From Bacillota bacterium (lineage in GTDB: Bacteria > Bacillota > Sulfobacillia > JACIYH01), in contig JASEFA010000014.1 of the NCBI GenBank assembly GCA_030019365.1, positions 1 through 57,720 on the forward strand: DNA of 57,720 bases, in the 5' to 3' direction. The first letter of the stretch is position 1, and every line of letters starts with the position of its first letter. Below, piece after piece: positions 26,396 to 35,730 of this stretch. The notes under the pieces are model-generated. The model ran no database searches. It was given only the letters and a program-made list of their open reading frames with translations, and was not told where the DNA came from. The translations under genes and the position numbers were made by a program.

Positions 26396-27961
26396 TTGGT
26401 AGTGCGATCCGTGGTGGTGAGCCAGACCTACTTCGACTCTGTGACGCTCATGAAGATTTCCTCTGTGCTCACGGGCTTGACCGGAGTCAGGCAGGCAGTG
26501 GCCATCATGGCGACGGAGGCCAATAAGCAGACGGTGAGGGAAGCCGGGCTGCTCGTGGAAGGGCTCGACGGGCTGGGCGCCACCGACCTGCTGATCGCGG
26601 TCGAGGCTGACGAGGAGGCGTCTGCGGAGGCGGCCATTACGCGGGCCCGAGAGCTGCTCAAGGGTGAAGCGCCGGGCTCTACACCCGCGAGGCGCGCCGC
26701 CCCCAGGACCCTGGACTCGGCTCTGGGAATCCTGCCCGGGGCGAATCTGGCCCTGATTTCAGTGCCGGGGGTTTATGCGGCTGCCGAGGCTGCCAGGGCC
26801 CTGCGCAGGGGCCTCCACGCCATGGTCTTCAGCGACAATGTGACCGTGGAAGATGAGTTGCGGCTGAAGATCCTGGCCCGGGAGAAGGGGCTTCTCCTCA
26901 TGGGACCCGACTGCGGAACGGCGATCCTGAACGGTGTGCCCCTGGCGTTTGCCAATGCCGTGAGGCGAGGTTCCATCGGGATCGTGGGGGCGGCGGGGAC
27001 CGGGATTCAGCAGGTTTCCGTGCTAGTTGAAAGGCTCGGATCGGGGGTGTCGCAGGCCATTGGTACCGGGGGGCGCGACCTATCCGCCCGTGTGGGCGGC
27101 ATCACCATGCTCCAGGGTCTGGCGGCACTGGAAGCCGATGAGGAAACCCGTGTGATCGTCCTGGTCTCCAAGCCACCCGCAGGCGAAACGGCGAGGGCCG
27201 TGCTGGCCGCGGTCCGCGGATGCTCGAAGCCCGTCGTGGTGGTATTCCTCGGCGGTGATCGCCGCCCGATCGAAGAGGCGGGCGCGTACGCAGCCACGAC
27301 GCTGGCGGAAGCTGCACGCCTGGCCGTGGTGCTGGATCGAGGGGAAACGGTGGTGCGGGGCGACGAGGGCTGGGATGAGGAAGGCGAGGCTGTTGCGCGG
27401 CGCGAGGCCGAGCGTATGGCCGGGGTCCAGCGTTACCTGCGCGGCCTTTACTCCGGAGGCACCCTGTGCGACGAGGCGATGCTCATACTTCGCGAGTTGA
27501 TAGGTACGGTGTACTCCAATGTCCCGCTCGACCCTCGGCTGCGCCTGCCCGACGCCTGGACAGGCGTTGCCGATACGGTGGTAGATCTCGGCGACGATCA
27601 GTTCACGCGGGGCAGACCCCATCCTATGATCGATCCCGCCCTCCGGGTAGCCCGGTTGGAGCGGGAGGCAGCCGATCCGGAGGTGGCCGTCGTCCTGCTG
27701 GACGTGGTGCTGGGCTACGGAGCGCACCCTGATCCTGCGGGCGCGCTGGCCGCGGCCATAACCAGGGCCAAGGAACGGGCCGCGGCGGAGGGACGTTACC
27801 TCAGTGTGGTGGCCTCCGTGTGCGGTACCCCTGCTGATCCCCAGGGCCTGGATGAACAGGAGGCGACGCTGCGTAGCGCAGGGGTCATCCTGCAACCCAG
27901 TAATGCCCTTGCTGCGCGCATGGCGGGGCTGATATGCCGGATAGCGCGTGGCCGGCGGTAG
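26396..27961 (+). CDS. FdrA family protein, AllF-like carbamoyltransferase subunit
   Basis: About 521 residues. FdrA proteins combine two succinyl-CoA-synthetase-like CoA/nucleotide-binding lobes. Seen here: TYFDSVTLMKISSVL at the N terminus, LLLMGPDCGTAILNGVPLAFAN, then SIGIVGAAGTGIQQVSVLVERLG with Gly-rich SQAIGTGGRDLSARVGGITM, and VIVLVSKPPAGETAR. The open frame extends back to 26183 inside the previous gene, but TTG 26396 behind ggaggtgat (26381-26389) is clearly the start. It likely forms one complex with the DUF2877 and DUF1116 proteins, transferring a carbamoyl group from a ureide to phosphate. Confidence 0.88.
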   Translation: MVVRSVVVSQTYFDSVTLMKISSVLTGLTGVRQAVAIMATEANKQTVREAGLLVEGLDGLGATDLLIAVEADEEASAEAAITRARELLKGEAPGSTPARRAAPRTLDSALGILPGANLALISVPGVYAAAEAARALRRGLHAMVFSDNVTVEDELRLKILAREKGLLLMGPDCGTAILNGVPLAFANAVRRGSIGIVGAAGTGIQQVSVLVERLGSGVSQAIGTGGRDLSARVGGITMLQGLAALEADEETRVIVLVSKPPAGETARAVLAAVRGCSKPVVVVFLGGDRRPIEEAGAYAATTLAEAARLAVVLDRGETVVRGDEGWDEEGEAVARREAERMAGVQRYLRGLYSGGTLCDEAMLILRELIGTVYSNVPLDPRLRLPDAWTGVADTVVDLGDDQFTRGRPHPMIDPALRVARLEREAADPEVAVVLLDVVLGYGAHPDPAGALAAAITRAKERAAAEGRYLSVVASVCGTPADPQGLDEQEATLRSAGVILQPSNALAARMAGLICRIARGRR

Positions 27962-27973
27962 AGGAGGGTACGG

Positions 27974-29398
27974 TTGTTGTCGCGAGTAGCGGGTCTCTTT
28001 CGGCAGGAGCTGAGAGTGGTGAACATTGGCCTCGAGGGGTTCGCCGAGACCCTGGAGGCCTTGCGCGTACCGCACGTACACCTTGACTGGCGTCCTCCGG
28101 CGGGAGGGAAAACGGAACTGGGTGCCGCTCTGGCCGTCCTGGACGGGCACTTTGATGCCGTCGAGGAGGCCAACCAGGAGGCCTTCGGGCGGATCTGCTC
28201 TGCCCAACCCGTCTGGACGGAGGTGACGCAGGCCGACGCGGTCATCCCCGCGTTAAGAGAAGACGTGGTTCTGCATGCCGGCCCGCCTCTCGACTGGGAG
28301 CGGGCATGCGGCCCCGTCAGGGGGGCAGTTATAGGGGCGTTGCTGTTCGAGGGCATGGCCCGTTCCGCGAAGGAAGCCGAACGTCTGGTGGCGACCGGAC
28401 GGGTGCGGCTGGAGCCCTGCCACCATCACGGTGCGGTGGGGCCCATGGCCGGCGTCGTGTCCAGGTCCATGCCGGTTGTGGTGGTGGAGAATCGGACCCA
28501 CGGCAACCGGGCATTTGCCACTCTCAACGAAGGTCTGGGCAAGGTGCTGCGTTTCGGAGCTTACTCGGAAGAGGTCCTGGTGCGGCTCCGTTGGATGGGG
28601 GACGTGCTCGCGCCGGCGCTGCGGGCGGCCGTGAGGGCGAGCGGGGGTATTGACCTGAAACAGATCATGGCCAGGGCGCTTCACATGGGAGATGAATGCC
28701 ACAACCGGAACGTGGCGGCCACTTCGCTCCTGGTGCGGGAGTTGCTACCGCATCTGGGCCGCGCGGGGCTTGGCGGTGCGGCGGTTGCCGAGGTGGGGGA
28801 ATTCCTCAGGCGGAACGATCACTTTTTCTTGAACCTGTCGATGGCTGCGTGCAAGGCCACCATGGATGCCGCCCATGGCATACCACACTGTACGCTGGTA
28901 ACGGCGATGGCCCGGAACGGCACTGACTTCGGGATACGGGTCAGCGGGACCCGCGACCGGTGGTTTACGGTTCCTGCCCCGCGGGTGGAGGGGTTGTACT
29001 TCGTTGGCTTCACCGCCGAGGACGCCAGTCCCGATCTGGGGGACAGCAGCATCACGGAAACGGCGGGCCTGGGGGGCTTTGCCATGGCGGCCGCCCCCGC
29101 CATCGTCCAGTTCGTGGGTGGCACCCCCGAGGATGCCCTGGGCTTCACGCGGGAAATGGCGGAGATCACGTTCGGCCGCAACCAGACCCTGACCATCCCT
29201 GCCCTGGGCTTTGGGGGAACCCCCACGGGAATCGATGTGAGGAAGGTGGTGGAAACTGGGATTGCTCCTGTCATCAACACCGGCATCGCTCACAAGGAGC
29301 CGGGAGTGGGGCAGGTAGGTGCGGGGCTTACACGAGCACCCGTGGAGTGCCATGCTCAAGCGCTGCTTGCCCTGGTTGAGGAGGAGCGGGCCGGGTAA
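27974..29398 (+). CDS. DUF1116 family protein, AllG-like carbamoyltransferase subunit
   Basis: 474 residues, the usual size for YlbE/DUF1116. Conserved blocks include [60 protein letters not shown] and [21 protein letters not shown] 27974 is supported by gaggaggg overlapping the fdrA stop. With the two preceding genes it completes the three-subunit oxamate-carbamoyltransferase-type enzyme (AllFGH). The assignment of family is firm; the substrate is inferred. Confidence 0.9.
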   Translation: MLSRVAGLFRQELRVVNIGLEGFAETLEALRVPHVHLDWRPPAGGKTELGAALAVLDGHFDAVEEANQEAFGRICSAQPVWTEVTQADAVIPALREDVVLHAGPPLDWERACGPVRGAVIGALLFEGMARSAKEAERLVATGRVRLEPCHHHGAVGPMAGVVSRSMPVVVVENRTHGNRAFATLNEGLGKVLRFGAYSEEVLVRLRWMGDVLAPALRAAVRASGGIDLKQIMARALHMGDECHNRNVAATSLLVRELLPHLGRAGLGGAAVAEVGEFLRRNDHFFLNLSMAACKATMDAAHGIPHCTLVTAMARNGTDFGIRVSGTRDRWFTVPAPRVEGLYFVGFTAEDASPDLGDSSITETAGLGGFAMAAAPAIVQFVGGTPEDALGFTREMAEITFGRNQTLTIPALGFGGTPTGIDVRKVVETGIAPVINTGIAHKEPGVGQVGAGLTRAPVECHAQALLALVEEERAG

Positions 29399-29435
29399 GG
29401 GCTTTCCGCGTACCTGGCGAGAGGAGGTTGTCACG

Positions 29436-30542
29436 GTGCAGAAGATCGAGGTGTTCAGGATCGCGACCGGCTCGCCGGATGATGTCTCCGGGCTGGCGCG
29501 GCTCCTGGACGAAGGGACGCTGAAGGCAGAGGATATCATCTGTGTTCTGGGCAAGACCGAGGGAAACGGCTGCGTGAACGACTTCACCCGCGGTTTTGCC
29601 ACCCTGGCGTGCGCGTTGCTCCTGGCGGAGAGAATGGGTGTTTCGCCCGAGGAGGTGACTCGCAGGGTAGCGTTCATCATGTCGGGTGGGACGGAAGGTG
29701 TGATGAGTCCTCACCTCACCGTGTTCGCGCGCCGCGAGGTGCCGGCCGCGCCCGCGAAGGGAAAGCGTCTGGCGGCGGGGACTGCGTTCACGCGGGATTT
29801 TGTGCCCGAGGAAATCGGTACCATGGTCCAGGTGCGGGAAGTGGCGCGCGCGGTCAGGACCGCCATGGGGGACGCCGAAATCCACGATCCGGCCGATGTC
29901 CACTTCGTGCAAATCAAGTGCCCGCTGCTGACGGCAGACCGCATCCAGGAGGCGGAGCGCAGGGGCAAAGAGGTGGTGGTGCATGACACCTACAAGTCGA
30001 TGGGGTATTCCCGGGGAGCCTCCGCGCTGGGTGTTGCCCTAGCACTCGGCGAGGTGGACGGGGCACGTCTTGGCGACGAAGCTATCTGCAGGGACTTCAG
30101 CCTGTACTCGGGTGTGGCCTCGACTTCGGCGGGCGTGGAGCTCAAGAAGTGCGAGATCATCCTGCTGGGCAACTCGGCGGACTCGGCCAGCGACCTGTTG
30201 ATCGGACACGCGGTGATGAGAGATGCCATTGATGCCGATGCTGTGAAGGAAGCGTTGCGGAGCGCGGGCCTGAAGTTCGACTGTTGCCCGTCCCGGGGCG
30301 ACCTGGCGAGGGTGGTTAACGTCTTCGCGAAGGCTGAGGCCAGTACCAGTGGGACGGTGCGCGGCCGCAGGCATGTCATGCTGGACGACTCGGACATCAA
30401 CCACACCCGCCACGCCCGGGCCGTGGTTAACGCCGTGATCGCGTCCATCGTGGGAGATCCCATGGTCTACGTGTCCGGCGGCGCTGAACACCAGGGTCCC
30501 GACGGCGGCGGACCGGTGGCGGCGATCGTCCGCGCCGGATAG
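29436..30542 (+). CDS. Ring-opening amidohydrolase (cyanurate hydrolase/barbiturase family)
   Basis: 368 residues, typical length. The family has three pseudo-repeats, each giving a Ser and a Lys around the active site, and all can be placed: K40/S83 ([22 protein letters not shown]), K161/S229 ([18 protein letters not shown]) and K299/S347 ([25 protein letters not shown]). Such enzymes open cyanuric acid to carboxybiuret or barbiturate to ureidomalonate. GTG 29436 lies behind gaggagg, ~40 bases after the DUF1116 gene, so it is co-transcribed with the AllFGH-like set. Sequence alone does not separate cyanurate from barbiturate specificity. Confidence 0.9.
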   Translation: MQKIEVFRIATGSPDDVSGLARLLDEGTLKAEDIICVLGKTEGNGCVNDFTRGFATLACALLLAERMGVSPEEVTRRVAFIMSGGTEGVMSPHLTVFARREVPAAPAKGKRLAAGTAFTRDFVPEEIGTMVQVREVARAVRTAMGDAEIHDPADVHFVQIKCPLLTADRIQEAERRGKEVVVHDTYKSMGYSRGASALGVALALGEVDGARLGDEAICRDFSLYSGVASTSAGVELKKCEIILLGNSADSASDLLIGHAVMRDAIDADAVKEALRSAGLKFDCCPSRGDLARVVNVFAKAEASTSGTVRGRRHVMLDDSDINHTRHARAVVNAVIASIVGDPMVYVSGGAEHQGPDGGGPVAAIVRAG

Positions 30543-30570
30543 AGTCATAGGTAAGGGAGGAGTGACGGGA

Positions 30571-31863
30571 ATGCACGCGTTGCTCACAGTGCTACCCTTG
30601 CTGCTGATCCTCGTACTGCTGCTTCCCCCCTTCAGGTTCCACATCCTGGTGGCGGGGTTGGCGGGCGGGGTGCTGGCGGCCATTGTCGGAGGCCTTGACC
30701 TGGGGAAGATAACCCATCTCTACCTGGGCGGGCTCTCGCAAATGCTGAGCATAGTCTCGGTGGCTATCTTCGCTGCCACGGCGATGGTCTTGGCGAAGCT
30801 CGGCGCCACCCAGGCCTGTATGAAGCTGATCCAGCGTACGTTCAAGGGACGGCTCGGTCTGGTGGCTGCGGCCATGGTCCTGGTGCAGGCGGCAGCGGTG
30901 TACGTGGCTGGCTGCGGGGCTGCCAACACCCTGGTTACCGCTCCGCTGATATACAGCGTGGTCGGGTTTGTGCCCCATGTGGTGGCCGGCCTCTCCATCG
31001 TGTCGGGGGCGTCCTGGGCGACCTCACCTGCTTCGGCGGAGAGTGCCTATATCTCCAAGGCTATGAACATCCAGCCGGGCGAGTACGCCGAGTTCATGCG
31101 TCCCTTCACCATTGCTTTCTGGGTGATCGGTGCTCTCCTGGCGTGGTATGGTGTTAGCCGCTATGCGGCGGCCCGCAAAATCAAGCCGGGCGGGAACGGG
31201 GAATCCGCGGGACAGGCTGGTGCGACAACGGACGGCGATGGGGAAGCTCTGGGCGCCGTTGCGCGTCGGGCGCTGCCGTTCCTGCTGTTGCTGCTCCTTA
31301 TCTTGATCGGTCCGCCTCTCAACAGAGCGCTGGGAGTAAACCTGTTCACCACCGTTACCACCCCGCTGTTTGTGCTCATTACCGCCGCGATCACTGCCCG
31401 CGTGAATCCGAACAGGATGTGCGAGATGCTGGTGGACGGCTCGGTCACCATTCTCCGATACCTGTTCCTGGTGGGGCTCTTCCTGGGCTTCATCAACCTC
31501 CTGGGTGAGATCGGGACGTTCAAGACGCTGGCCTCCCTTGCCGGAGCTGCTCCCGCCGGTCTGCTGGTAGTAGCGGCCCTGATCATCGCCTTTCTCATCG
31601 CGGTGCCCTCTGCAGCCTATACCGTGGCCATCGATGCCCTGATCATACCGGTGCTGGCCCAGGCGGGTGTTCCCGTATGGGCGTTCGGTTTCGTGGGCAT
31701 CGCCGTCGCCCAGGGCGCGATGATAAGTCCGGCACAGATCAACGTGGCGGCGACCGCGCATGGGTTCCAGACCGACATCATGCGCATCATCAGGAACAAC
31801 CTGCCTTACATGCCGGTCGCCCTGGTCATCACCATGTTGATGGCCGTCCTGTTCCTGAGGTAG
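30571..31863 (+). CDS. Membrane permease of the ion-transporter (CitMHS/GntP/DcuC-like) type
   Basis: About 430 residues with 11-12 hydrophobic segments and Gly/Ser-rich re-entrant loops (GAANTLVTAPLIY, GASWATSPASAESAYIS, and in the second half QGAMISPAQINVAATAHG) that resemble anion-binding motifs of the IT superfamily. A hydrophilic loop (~200-230) separates the halves. ATG 30571 with gggaggag at spacing eight is preferred over GTG 30562. As last gene of the ureide operon it probably imports the substrate (barbiturate, cyanurate or a ureide) or exports a carboxylate product; this is inference. A strong hairpin follows. Confidence 0.75.
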   Translation: MHALLTVLPLLLILVLLLPPFRFHILVAGLAGGVLAAIVGGLDLGKITHLYLGGLSQMLSIVSVAIFAATAMVLAKLGATQACMKLIQRTFKGRLGLVAAAMVLVQAAAVYVAGCGAANTLVTAPLIYSVVGFVPHVVAGLSIVSGASWATSPASAESAYISKAMNIQPGEYAEFMRPFTIAFWVIGALLAWYGVSRYAAARKIKPGGNGESAGQAGATTDGDGEALGAVARRALPFLLLLLLILIGPPLNRALGVNLFTTVTTPLFVLITAAITARVNPNRMCEMLVDGSVTILRYLFLVGLFLGFINLLGEIGTFKTLASLAGAAPAGLLVVAALIIAFLIAVPSAAYTVAIDALIIPVLAQAGVPVWAFGFVGIAVAQGAMISPAQINVAATAHGFQTDIMRIIRNNLPYMPVALVITMLMAVLFLR

Positions 31864-31867
31864 GATG

Positions 31868-31907
31868 CCAAGGGGGGGCAGCAGCGATGCTTGCTGCCCC
31901 CCCTTGG
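31868..31907 (+). terminator. Strong hairpin ending the ureide operon
   Basis: CCAAGGGGGGGCAGCA (31868-31883) pairs with TGCTGCCCCCCCTTGG (31892-31907), a perfect 16-bp stem. No T-tract follows, like several other hairpins in this window. Confidence 0.7.
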
Positions 31908-31939
31908 ACGCGGATACAGGGGCGCCGGGGGGTATCGGT

Positions 31940-32545
31940 GTGGCAGAGTACGGAAGATGGGGTTTGGCCTTGTGGAACGTGGTCGCTTTCGCCCTCTTCC
32001 TCCTCCTGCTGCCTTTTCGTAAGAGAGCGAACGCGACTCAGGTCAAGGGGATCTACATGGGCTTCATCGTTTCCCTCTTCCTGGAAATGTACGGGTTTCC
32101 CCTGAGCGCGTATATCCTTAGCTGGGGCCTGGGAAGGGCGCCGGAACCGGGAGTGCTGCCGCCCATCTACCGCTATGGACTGACGCGACTCTACCCGATG
32201 CTCGGTAACCTCGGCCTCACGCTACTGCTGGCGGGCATGTTGTTGGTCGTCTGGGGGTGGACGGCCATCTATCGGGCTCAGGGCGAGCTGGTGACCCGGG
32301 GAATCTACGGGTGGGTGAGGCATCCTCAGTACCTGGGGTTGATCGTGATGACCTTCGGGATGCTGCTGCAGTGGCCCACTCTGCCCATTCTGGTGATGTG
32401 GCCGATACTGACCTGGGCGTACTGCCGCCTGTGTCTGATAGAGGAACGAGAGCTGGCGGCTACCTTCGGCGAGCAGTATCGCGTTTATAGACAAAAGGTA
32501 CCCATGTTGTTTCCCTTTCGTACCGGAAGTGTGTTAAAATTCTAG
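31940..32545 (+). CDS. Isoprenylcysteine methyltransferase-like membrane protein
   Basis: About 201 residues with four to five transmembrane helices. The C-terminal region shows the ICMT/phospholipid-methyltransferase pattern: LVTRGIYGWVRHPQYLGLIVM then a long hydrophobic stretch and LIEERELAATFGEQYRVYRQKVP. Family members are SAM-dependent membrane methyltransferases or relatives of unknown substrate. GTG 31940 is chosen because it begins the recognisable N terminus; the SD is weak. It stands between hairpins on both sides, so it is likely a separate transcription unit. Confidence 0.75.
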   Translation: MAEYGRWGLALWNVVAFALFLLLLPFRKRANATQVKGIYMGFIVSLFLEMYGFPLSAYILSWGLGRAPEPGVLPPIYRYGLTRLYPMLGNLGLTLLLAGMLLVVWGWTAIYRAQGELVTRGIYGWVRHPQYLGLIVMTFGMLLQWPTLPILVMWPILTWAYCRLCLIEERELAATFGEQYRVYRQKVPMLFPFRTGSVLKF

Positions 32546-32547
32546 AG

Positions 32548-32573
32548 GCACTGGCCGGTTCGTAGGCCAGTGC
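32548..32573 (+). terminator. Perfect 9-bp hairpin after the ICMT-like gene
   Basis: GCACTGGCC (32548-32556) and GGCCAGTGC (32565-32573) flank an 8-base loop, three bases after the stop codon. It can serve as a terminator of the upstream gene or, being ~30 bases before the next start, as a regulator site for the ABC operon. Confidence 0.55.
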
Positions 32574-32604
32574 GCTGCGGGCAGGTGAGTACCGGGGTAT
32601 CAGC

Positions 32605-33723
32605 ATGAGCAGTTCAAGCAAGCTGGTTGCAGTGGGGTTACAGCTGTTGGCCCTGGTGCTGGCGGTGGTGGGCGCCCTCGCCGTGGGGGCCTTGTTGTTG
32701 CTCATGGTGGGTGCCGATCCGGTGAAAGCCTACCGGGCCATGTTCTTGGGTCCGCTGGGCGGGCGATACGGGGCCACTGAGTTGCTGGTGCGAGCTACGC
32801 CCCTGCTTCTGGTCAGCCTGGGTATCGTGGTGTCGTTTCGTGCCAGCGTATTGAACATCGGCGCAGAAGGACAGATCATAGCCGGGGCAGTGGCCGGGAC
32901 TGCGGTGGCGCTGGCCATTCCCCAGTGGCCCGGGTGGATGCTGTCGCCCCTTGTGTTTCTGGTTGGTGCTGCCGCCGGAGCTGGGTGGGGTGCCCTGGCC
33001 GGGTGGTTGAAGGCCCGGCTGGCTGTCAACGAAATCCTCAGCACGATCATGCTCAACCAGATCGCCCTGCACCTGTCAACGTTCTTGATCCGCGGGCCCC
33101 TGATGGATCCCGCGCAGACCGCATACGGTGCGGGATATCCTCAGACGGCCCTCTTGCCGCGGCAGGTATGGCTTCCTCGCCTGATTTCCGGCAGCAGGGC
33201 GCACGTGGGCTTCTTGCTGGCGATCGTCGCTGCGGTCCTGGTCTTCGTTCTTCTGTGGCGGACCGTGGTCGGCTACCGGTTGAGAGCGGTGGGAGCCGGG
33301 CCTGAGGCGGCCCGCTATGCGGGCATAAACGTGGGGCACTACCTGGTTCTGGCCATGGCTCTGGCGGGTGCGTTTGGGGGATTCGCCGGCGTCGTGGAGG
33401 TCGTGGGCGTTCACCATCGCCTGCTCGACGGGATCTCCGCCGGGTACGGGTTCAGTGGTATCGTGGTGGCGCTTCTTGGCCGCCTGCACCCCTTGGGCTG
33501 CCTTCCCGCCGCTCTGTTCTTCGGTATGCTCGTCCTGGGAGCCGACATGATGCAGCGGGCAGTCGCCATTCCTGCAGCCATCGTGATGGCCATCGAGGGC
33601 CTCGTGATCCTGTCCGTGGTGAGCACGGACTTCCTCGTCAGCCACCCTGAGCGGCTGCTCGCTCTGGCCGCTCGCCTTGCGCGCATACGTCCGTCCCGCC
33701 GCTTGAAGGAGGCTGCCAGGTAG
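32605..33723 (+). CDS. Nucleoside-type (BMP-associated) ABC transporter permease
   Basis: 372 residues, ~10 helices, BPD_transp_2 family as in YufP/NupP. Characteristic segments: AMFLGPLGGRYGATELLVRATPLLLVSLGIVVSFRASVLNIGAEGQ, LNEILSTIMLNQIA-type loop, and the coupling region VGAGPEAARYAGINV. It forms the membrane channel with the next gene. The four genes 32605-37356 encode a complete importer (two permeases, receptor, double ATPase). Transporters of this family usually carry nucleosides or related bases. Confidence 0.9.
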   Translation: MSSSSKLVAVGLQLLALVLAVVGALAVGALLLLMVGADPVKAYRAMFLGPLGGRYGATELLVRATPLLLVSLGIVVSFRASVLNIGAEGQIIAGAVAGTAVALAIPQWPGWMLSPLVFLVGAAAGAGWGALAGWLKARLAVNEILSTIMLNQIALHLSTFLIRGPLMDPAQTAYGAGYPQTALLPRQVWLPRLISGSRAHVGFLLAIVAAVLVFVLLWRTVVGYRLRAVGAGPEAARYAGINVGHYLVLAMALAGAFGGFAGVVEVVGVHHRLLDGISAGYGFSGIVVALLGRLHPLGCLPAALFFGMLVLGADMMQRAVAIPAAIVMAIEGLVILSVVSTDFLVSHPERLLALAARLARIRPSRRLKEAAR

Positions 33724-33726
33724 GGC

Positions 33727-34659
33727 ATGGAAGAGCTGCTGCGTCAAGGTGTCGTTGTGGGCATTGTGGCTACCGGGGTCCGACTGGCCGCCCCCTTTCT
33801 TTTCGCCGCCCTCGGGGAGATGTTCAGCCAGCGCTCGGGTGTGTACAACCTGGGCGTGGAAGGCATCATGATGCTGGGAGCCTTCAGCGGTTTCCTGGTT
33901 ACGTGGACCACGGGTTCCGCGTTACTGGGGACGATATTCAGCGTGGCCATAGGTGTGCTGATGGGATTGCTGATGGCCCTGGTCAGCGTGACCTTGCGTG
34001 CGGAGCAGGGCATAAGCGGGATCGGAATGTACCTGCTCGGCTGGGGGTTGTCGGGGCTCCTGTTCCGGCGGTATGTCGGTTTCATCACCGGCGTGAAGGG
34101 CTTCGCTTCCTGGCACGTCCCGGTAGTGAGTGACGTGCCTGTACTGGGACCGGTACTGTTTCAGCACAACTGGATGGTTTACGCGGCGCTGTTACTGGTG
34201 CCGGTCTCTGCCTTCGTTTTGTATCAGACGACCTGGGGCTTGAAGGTCAAAGCGGTGGGGATGACGCCGGAGGCTGCCGATTCACTGGGTGTGAATGTTA
34301 ACGTGATCAGATACCAGTGCGTGGTCCTGGGCAGCGCACTTGCCGGCCTCGCCGGCGCGGCCCTGACCCTGGGCCAGGCCAACATGTATGCCGACAACAT
34401 CACGGCAGGACGGGGCTTTATCGCGGTTGCACTCGTTTACTTTGCGCGCTGGAACCCGTGGGGAGTGCTGGCAGGTTCCCTCTTGTTCAGTACGGTGAGC
34501 GCTTTCCAGCTCTGGGTTCAGGTCCTCGGGATCAGATTCCCCTATGAATTCGTCGTAATACTGCCCTATGTTATGACCATTGCCGCGCTGGCCATGGTCA
34601 GTCGACGGGTCTGGGCCCCGGCGGCGCTGGGCAAGCCGTTCCGGAGGGGGGCCTACTGA
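33727..34659 (+). CDS. Nucleoside-type (BMP-associated) ABC transporter permease
   Basis: 310-residue second permease, YufQ/NupQ-like, BPD_transp_2 family. It begins with the usual pattern for this subunit: APFLFAALGEMFSQRSGVYNLGVEGIMMLGAF, and has the coupling segment KAVGMTPEAADSLGVNVNV and ITAGRGFIAVALVYFARWNP. ATG 33727 starts three bases after the preceding stop, indicating tight translational coupling. Confidence 0.92.
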   Translation: MEELLRQGVVVGIVATGVRLAAPFLFAALGEMFSQRSGVYNLGVEGIMMLGAFSGFLVTWTTGSALLGTIFSVAIGVLMGLLMALVSVTLRAEQGISGIGMYLLGWGLSGLLFRRYVGFITGVKGFASWHVPVVSDVPVLGPVLFQHNWMVYAALLLVPVSAFVLYQTTWGLKVKAVGMTPEAADSLGVNVNVIRYQCVVLGSALAGLAGAALTLGQANMYADNITAGRGFIAVALVYFARWNPWGVLAGSLLFSTVSAFQLWVQVLGIRFPYEFVVILPYVMTIAALAMVSRRVWAPAALGKPFRRGAY

Positions 34660-34701
34660 ATCGATGATCCGTCATGTGGTGTGCTGAGGAGGCAAGGTAC
34701 G

Positions 34702-35724
34702 ATGGCAGCGAACCGAAAACTCCATAATGCCCTGGCCCTGTTGCTGATCGTCGCGCTCGGGTTGGTTGGCTGCCGGGGAGCAGGAGGAGGGGCAGAGCCT
34801 TCGTCCAAGATCAGGATTGCTCTGGTGCTCCCCAGCACGGTGGACGATATGGCCTGGAGCCAGTCCATGTACGAGGCCCTCAAGGCAGTGCAGAAGGAGA
34901 TGGGGGAAAACCACCTGGAGATTGCCATCAGCGAGCGCCTGGGGACCCCGGTTGAGGGTGGGGCAGCCATCCGCCAGTATGCCGAGCAGGGATATGACAT
35001 CGTGATTGCCCACGGGGCGCAGTTCCAGCAAGTAGTGCTGGAGATTGCCCCTGACTTCCCGAAGACCACGTTCGCCTACGGAGCCGGATTTGAGGCGGGT
35101 GACAACGTCTTCGCCTACGACGTAGAAGCTCAGGAAGGGGGCTATCTCCTGGGCATGCTGGCCGGCCTGCTGAGCAAGGCCGGTGTCGTGGGGATCGTGG
35201 GACCCGTGGAGGCCGGTCACACCGTGAAGTATAACTGGGGTTTCCGTCAGGGTGTGGCCAGCGTGCGGCCGGGAATCAAGGTGAATGTGGCTTACACGGG
35301 CTCTTTCAACGATGTGGTGGGCGCCGGCGATCTGGCCAAGGTGCAGATGGATGCGGGAGCTGATGTACTGACAGGCTCTTCCCAGCAGGCGGTGGGAGCA
35401 ATCCGGGCTGCGGCCGAGCGACCGGGGGTACTGTGGTTGTCTACCGAGATGGATCAGAGCCGCCTGGCCCCCAAGACGGTGGTGGCTTCCCAGGTGTACC
35501 GGTGGGAGAAAATCGTGAAGAGGATGATAGACCTGAGAAAGCAGGGCGTGGTGGGAGGAGAACACATGACCGCCTCCTTTGCGGATGGGACCCTCGAGCT
35601 CAGGTACAATCCTGAATTGGTGGGTAAGGTGCCCCAGCAGGTAAAGGATCTGGTCGAGGAAACGCGCCGCAAGATTGCCGACGGTACCCTCAAGATCGAA
35701 CTCCCCCGGGAGCAGGGGAGGTGA
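34702..35724 (+). CDS. BMP-family substrate-binding lipoprotein
   Basis: About 340 residues. A lipoprotein signal ends in LGLVGC; the mature protein has the BMP (PnrA-like) fold markers: IALVLPSTVDDMAWSQSMYEAL, YDIVIAHGAQFQQVVLEIAPDFPKT, AYDVEAQEGGYLLGMLAGLLSK and GVVGIVGPVEAGHTVKYNWGFRQG. ATG 34702 is preferred (gaggagg nine bases upstream) over GTG 34681. PnrA-type receptors bind purine nucleosides, while related ones take other ligands. Nearby PucR and ring-opening hydrolase genes hint at a purine- or pyrimidine-like ligand. Confidence 0.9.
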   Translation: MAANRKLHNALALLLIVALGLVGCRGAGGGAEPSSKIRIALVLPSTVDDMAWSQSMYEALKAVQKEMGENHLEIAISERLGTPVEGGAAIRQYAEQGYDIVIAHGAQFQQVVLEIAPDFPKTTFAYGAGFEAGDNVFAYDVEAQEGGYLLGMLAGLLSKAGVVGIVGPVEAGHTVKYNWGFRQGVASVRPGIKVNVAYTGSFNDVVGAGDLAKVQMDAGADVLTGSSQQAVGAIRAAAERPGVLWLSTEMDQSRLAPKTVVASQVYRWEKIVKRMIDLRKQGVVGGEHMTASFADGTLELRYNPELVGKVPQQVKDLVEETRRKIADGTLKIELPREQGR

Positions 35725-35730
35725 GCGTGC

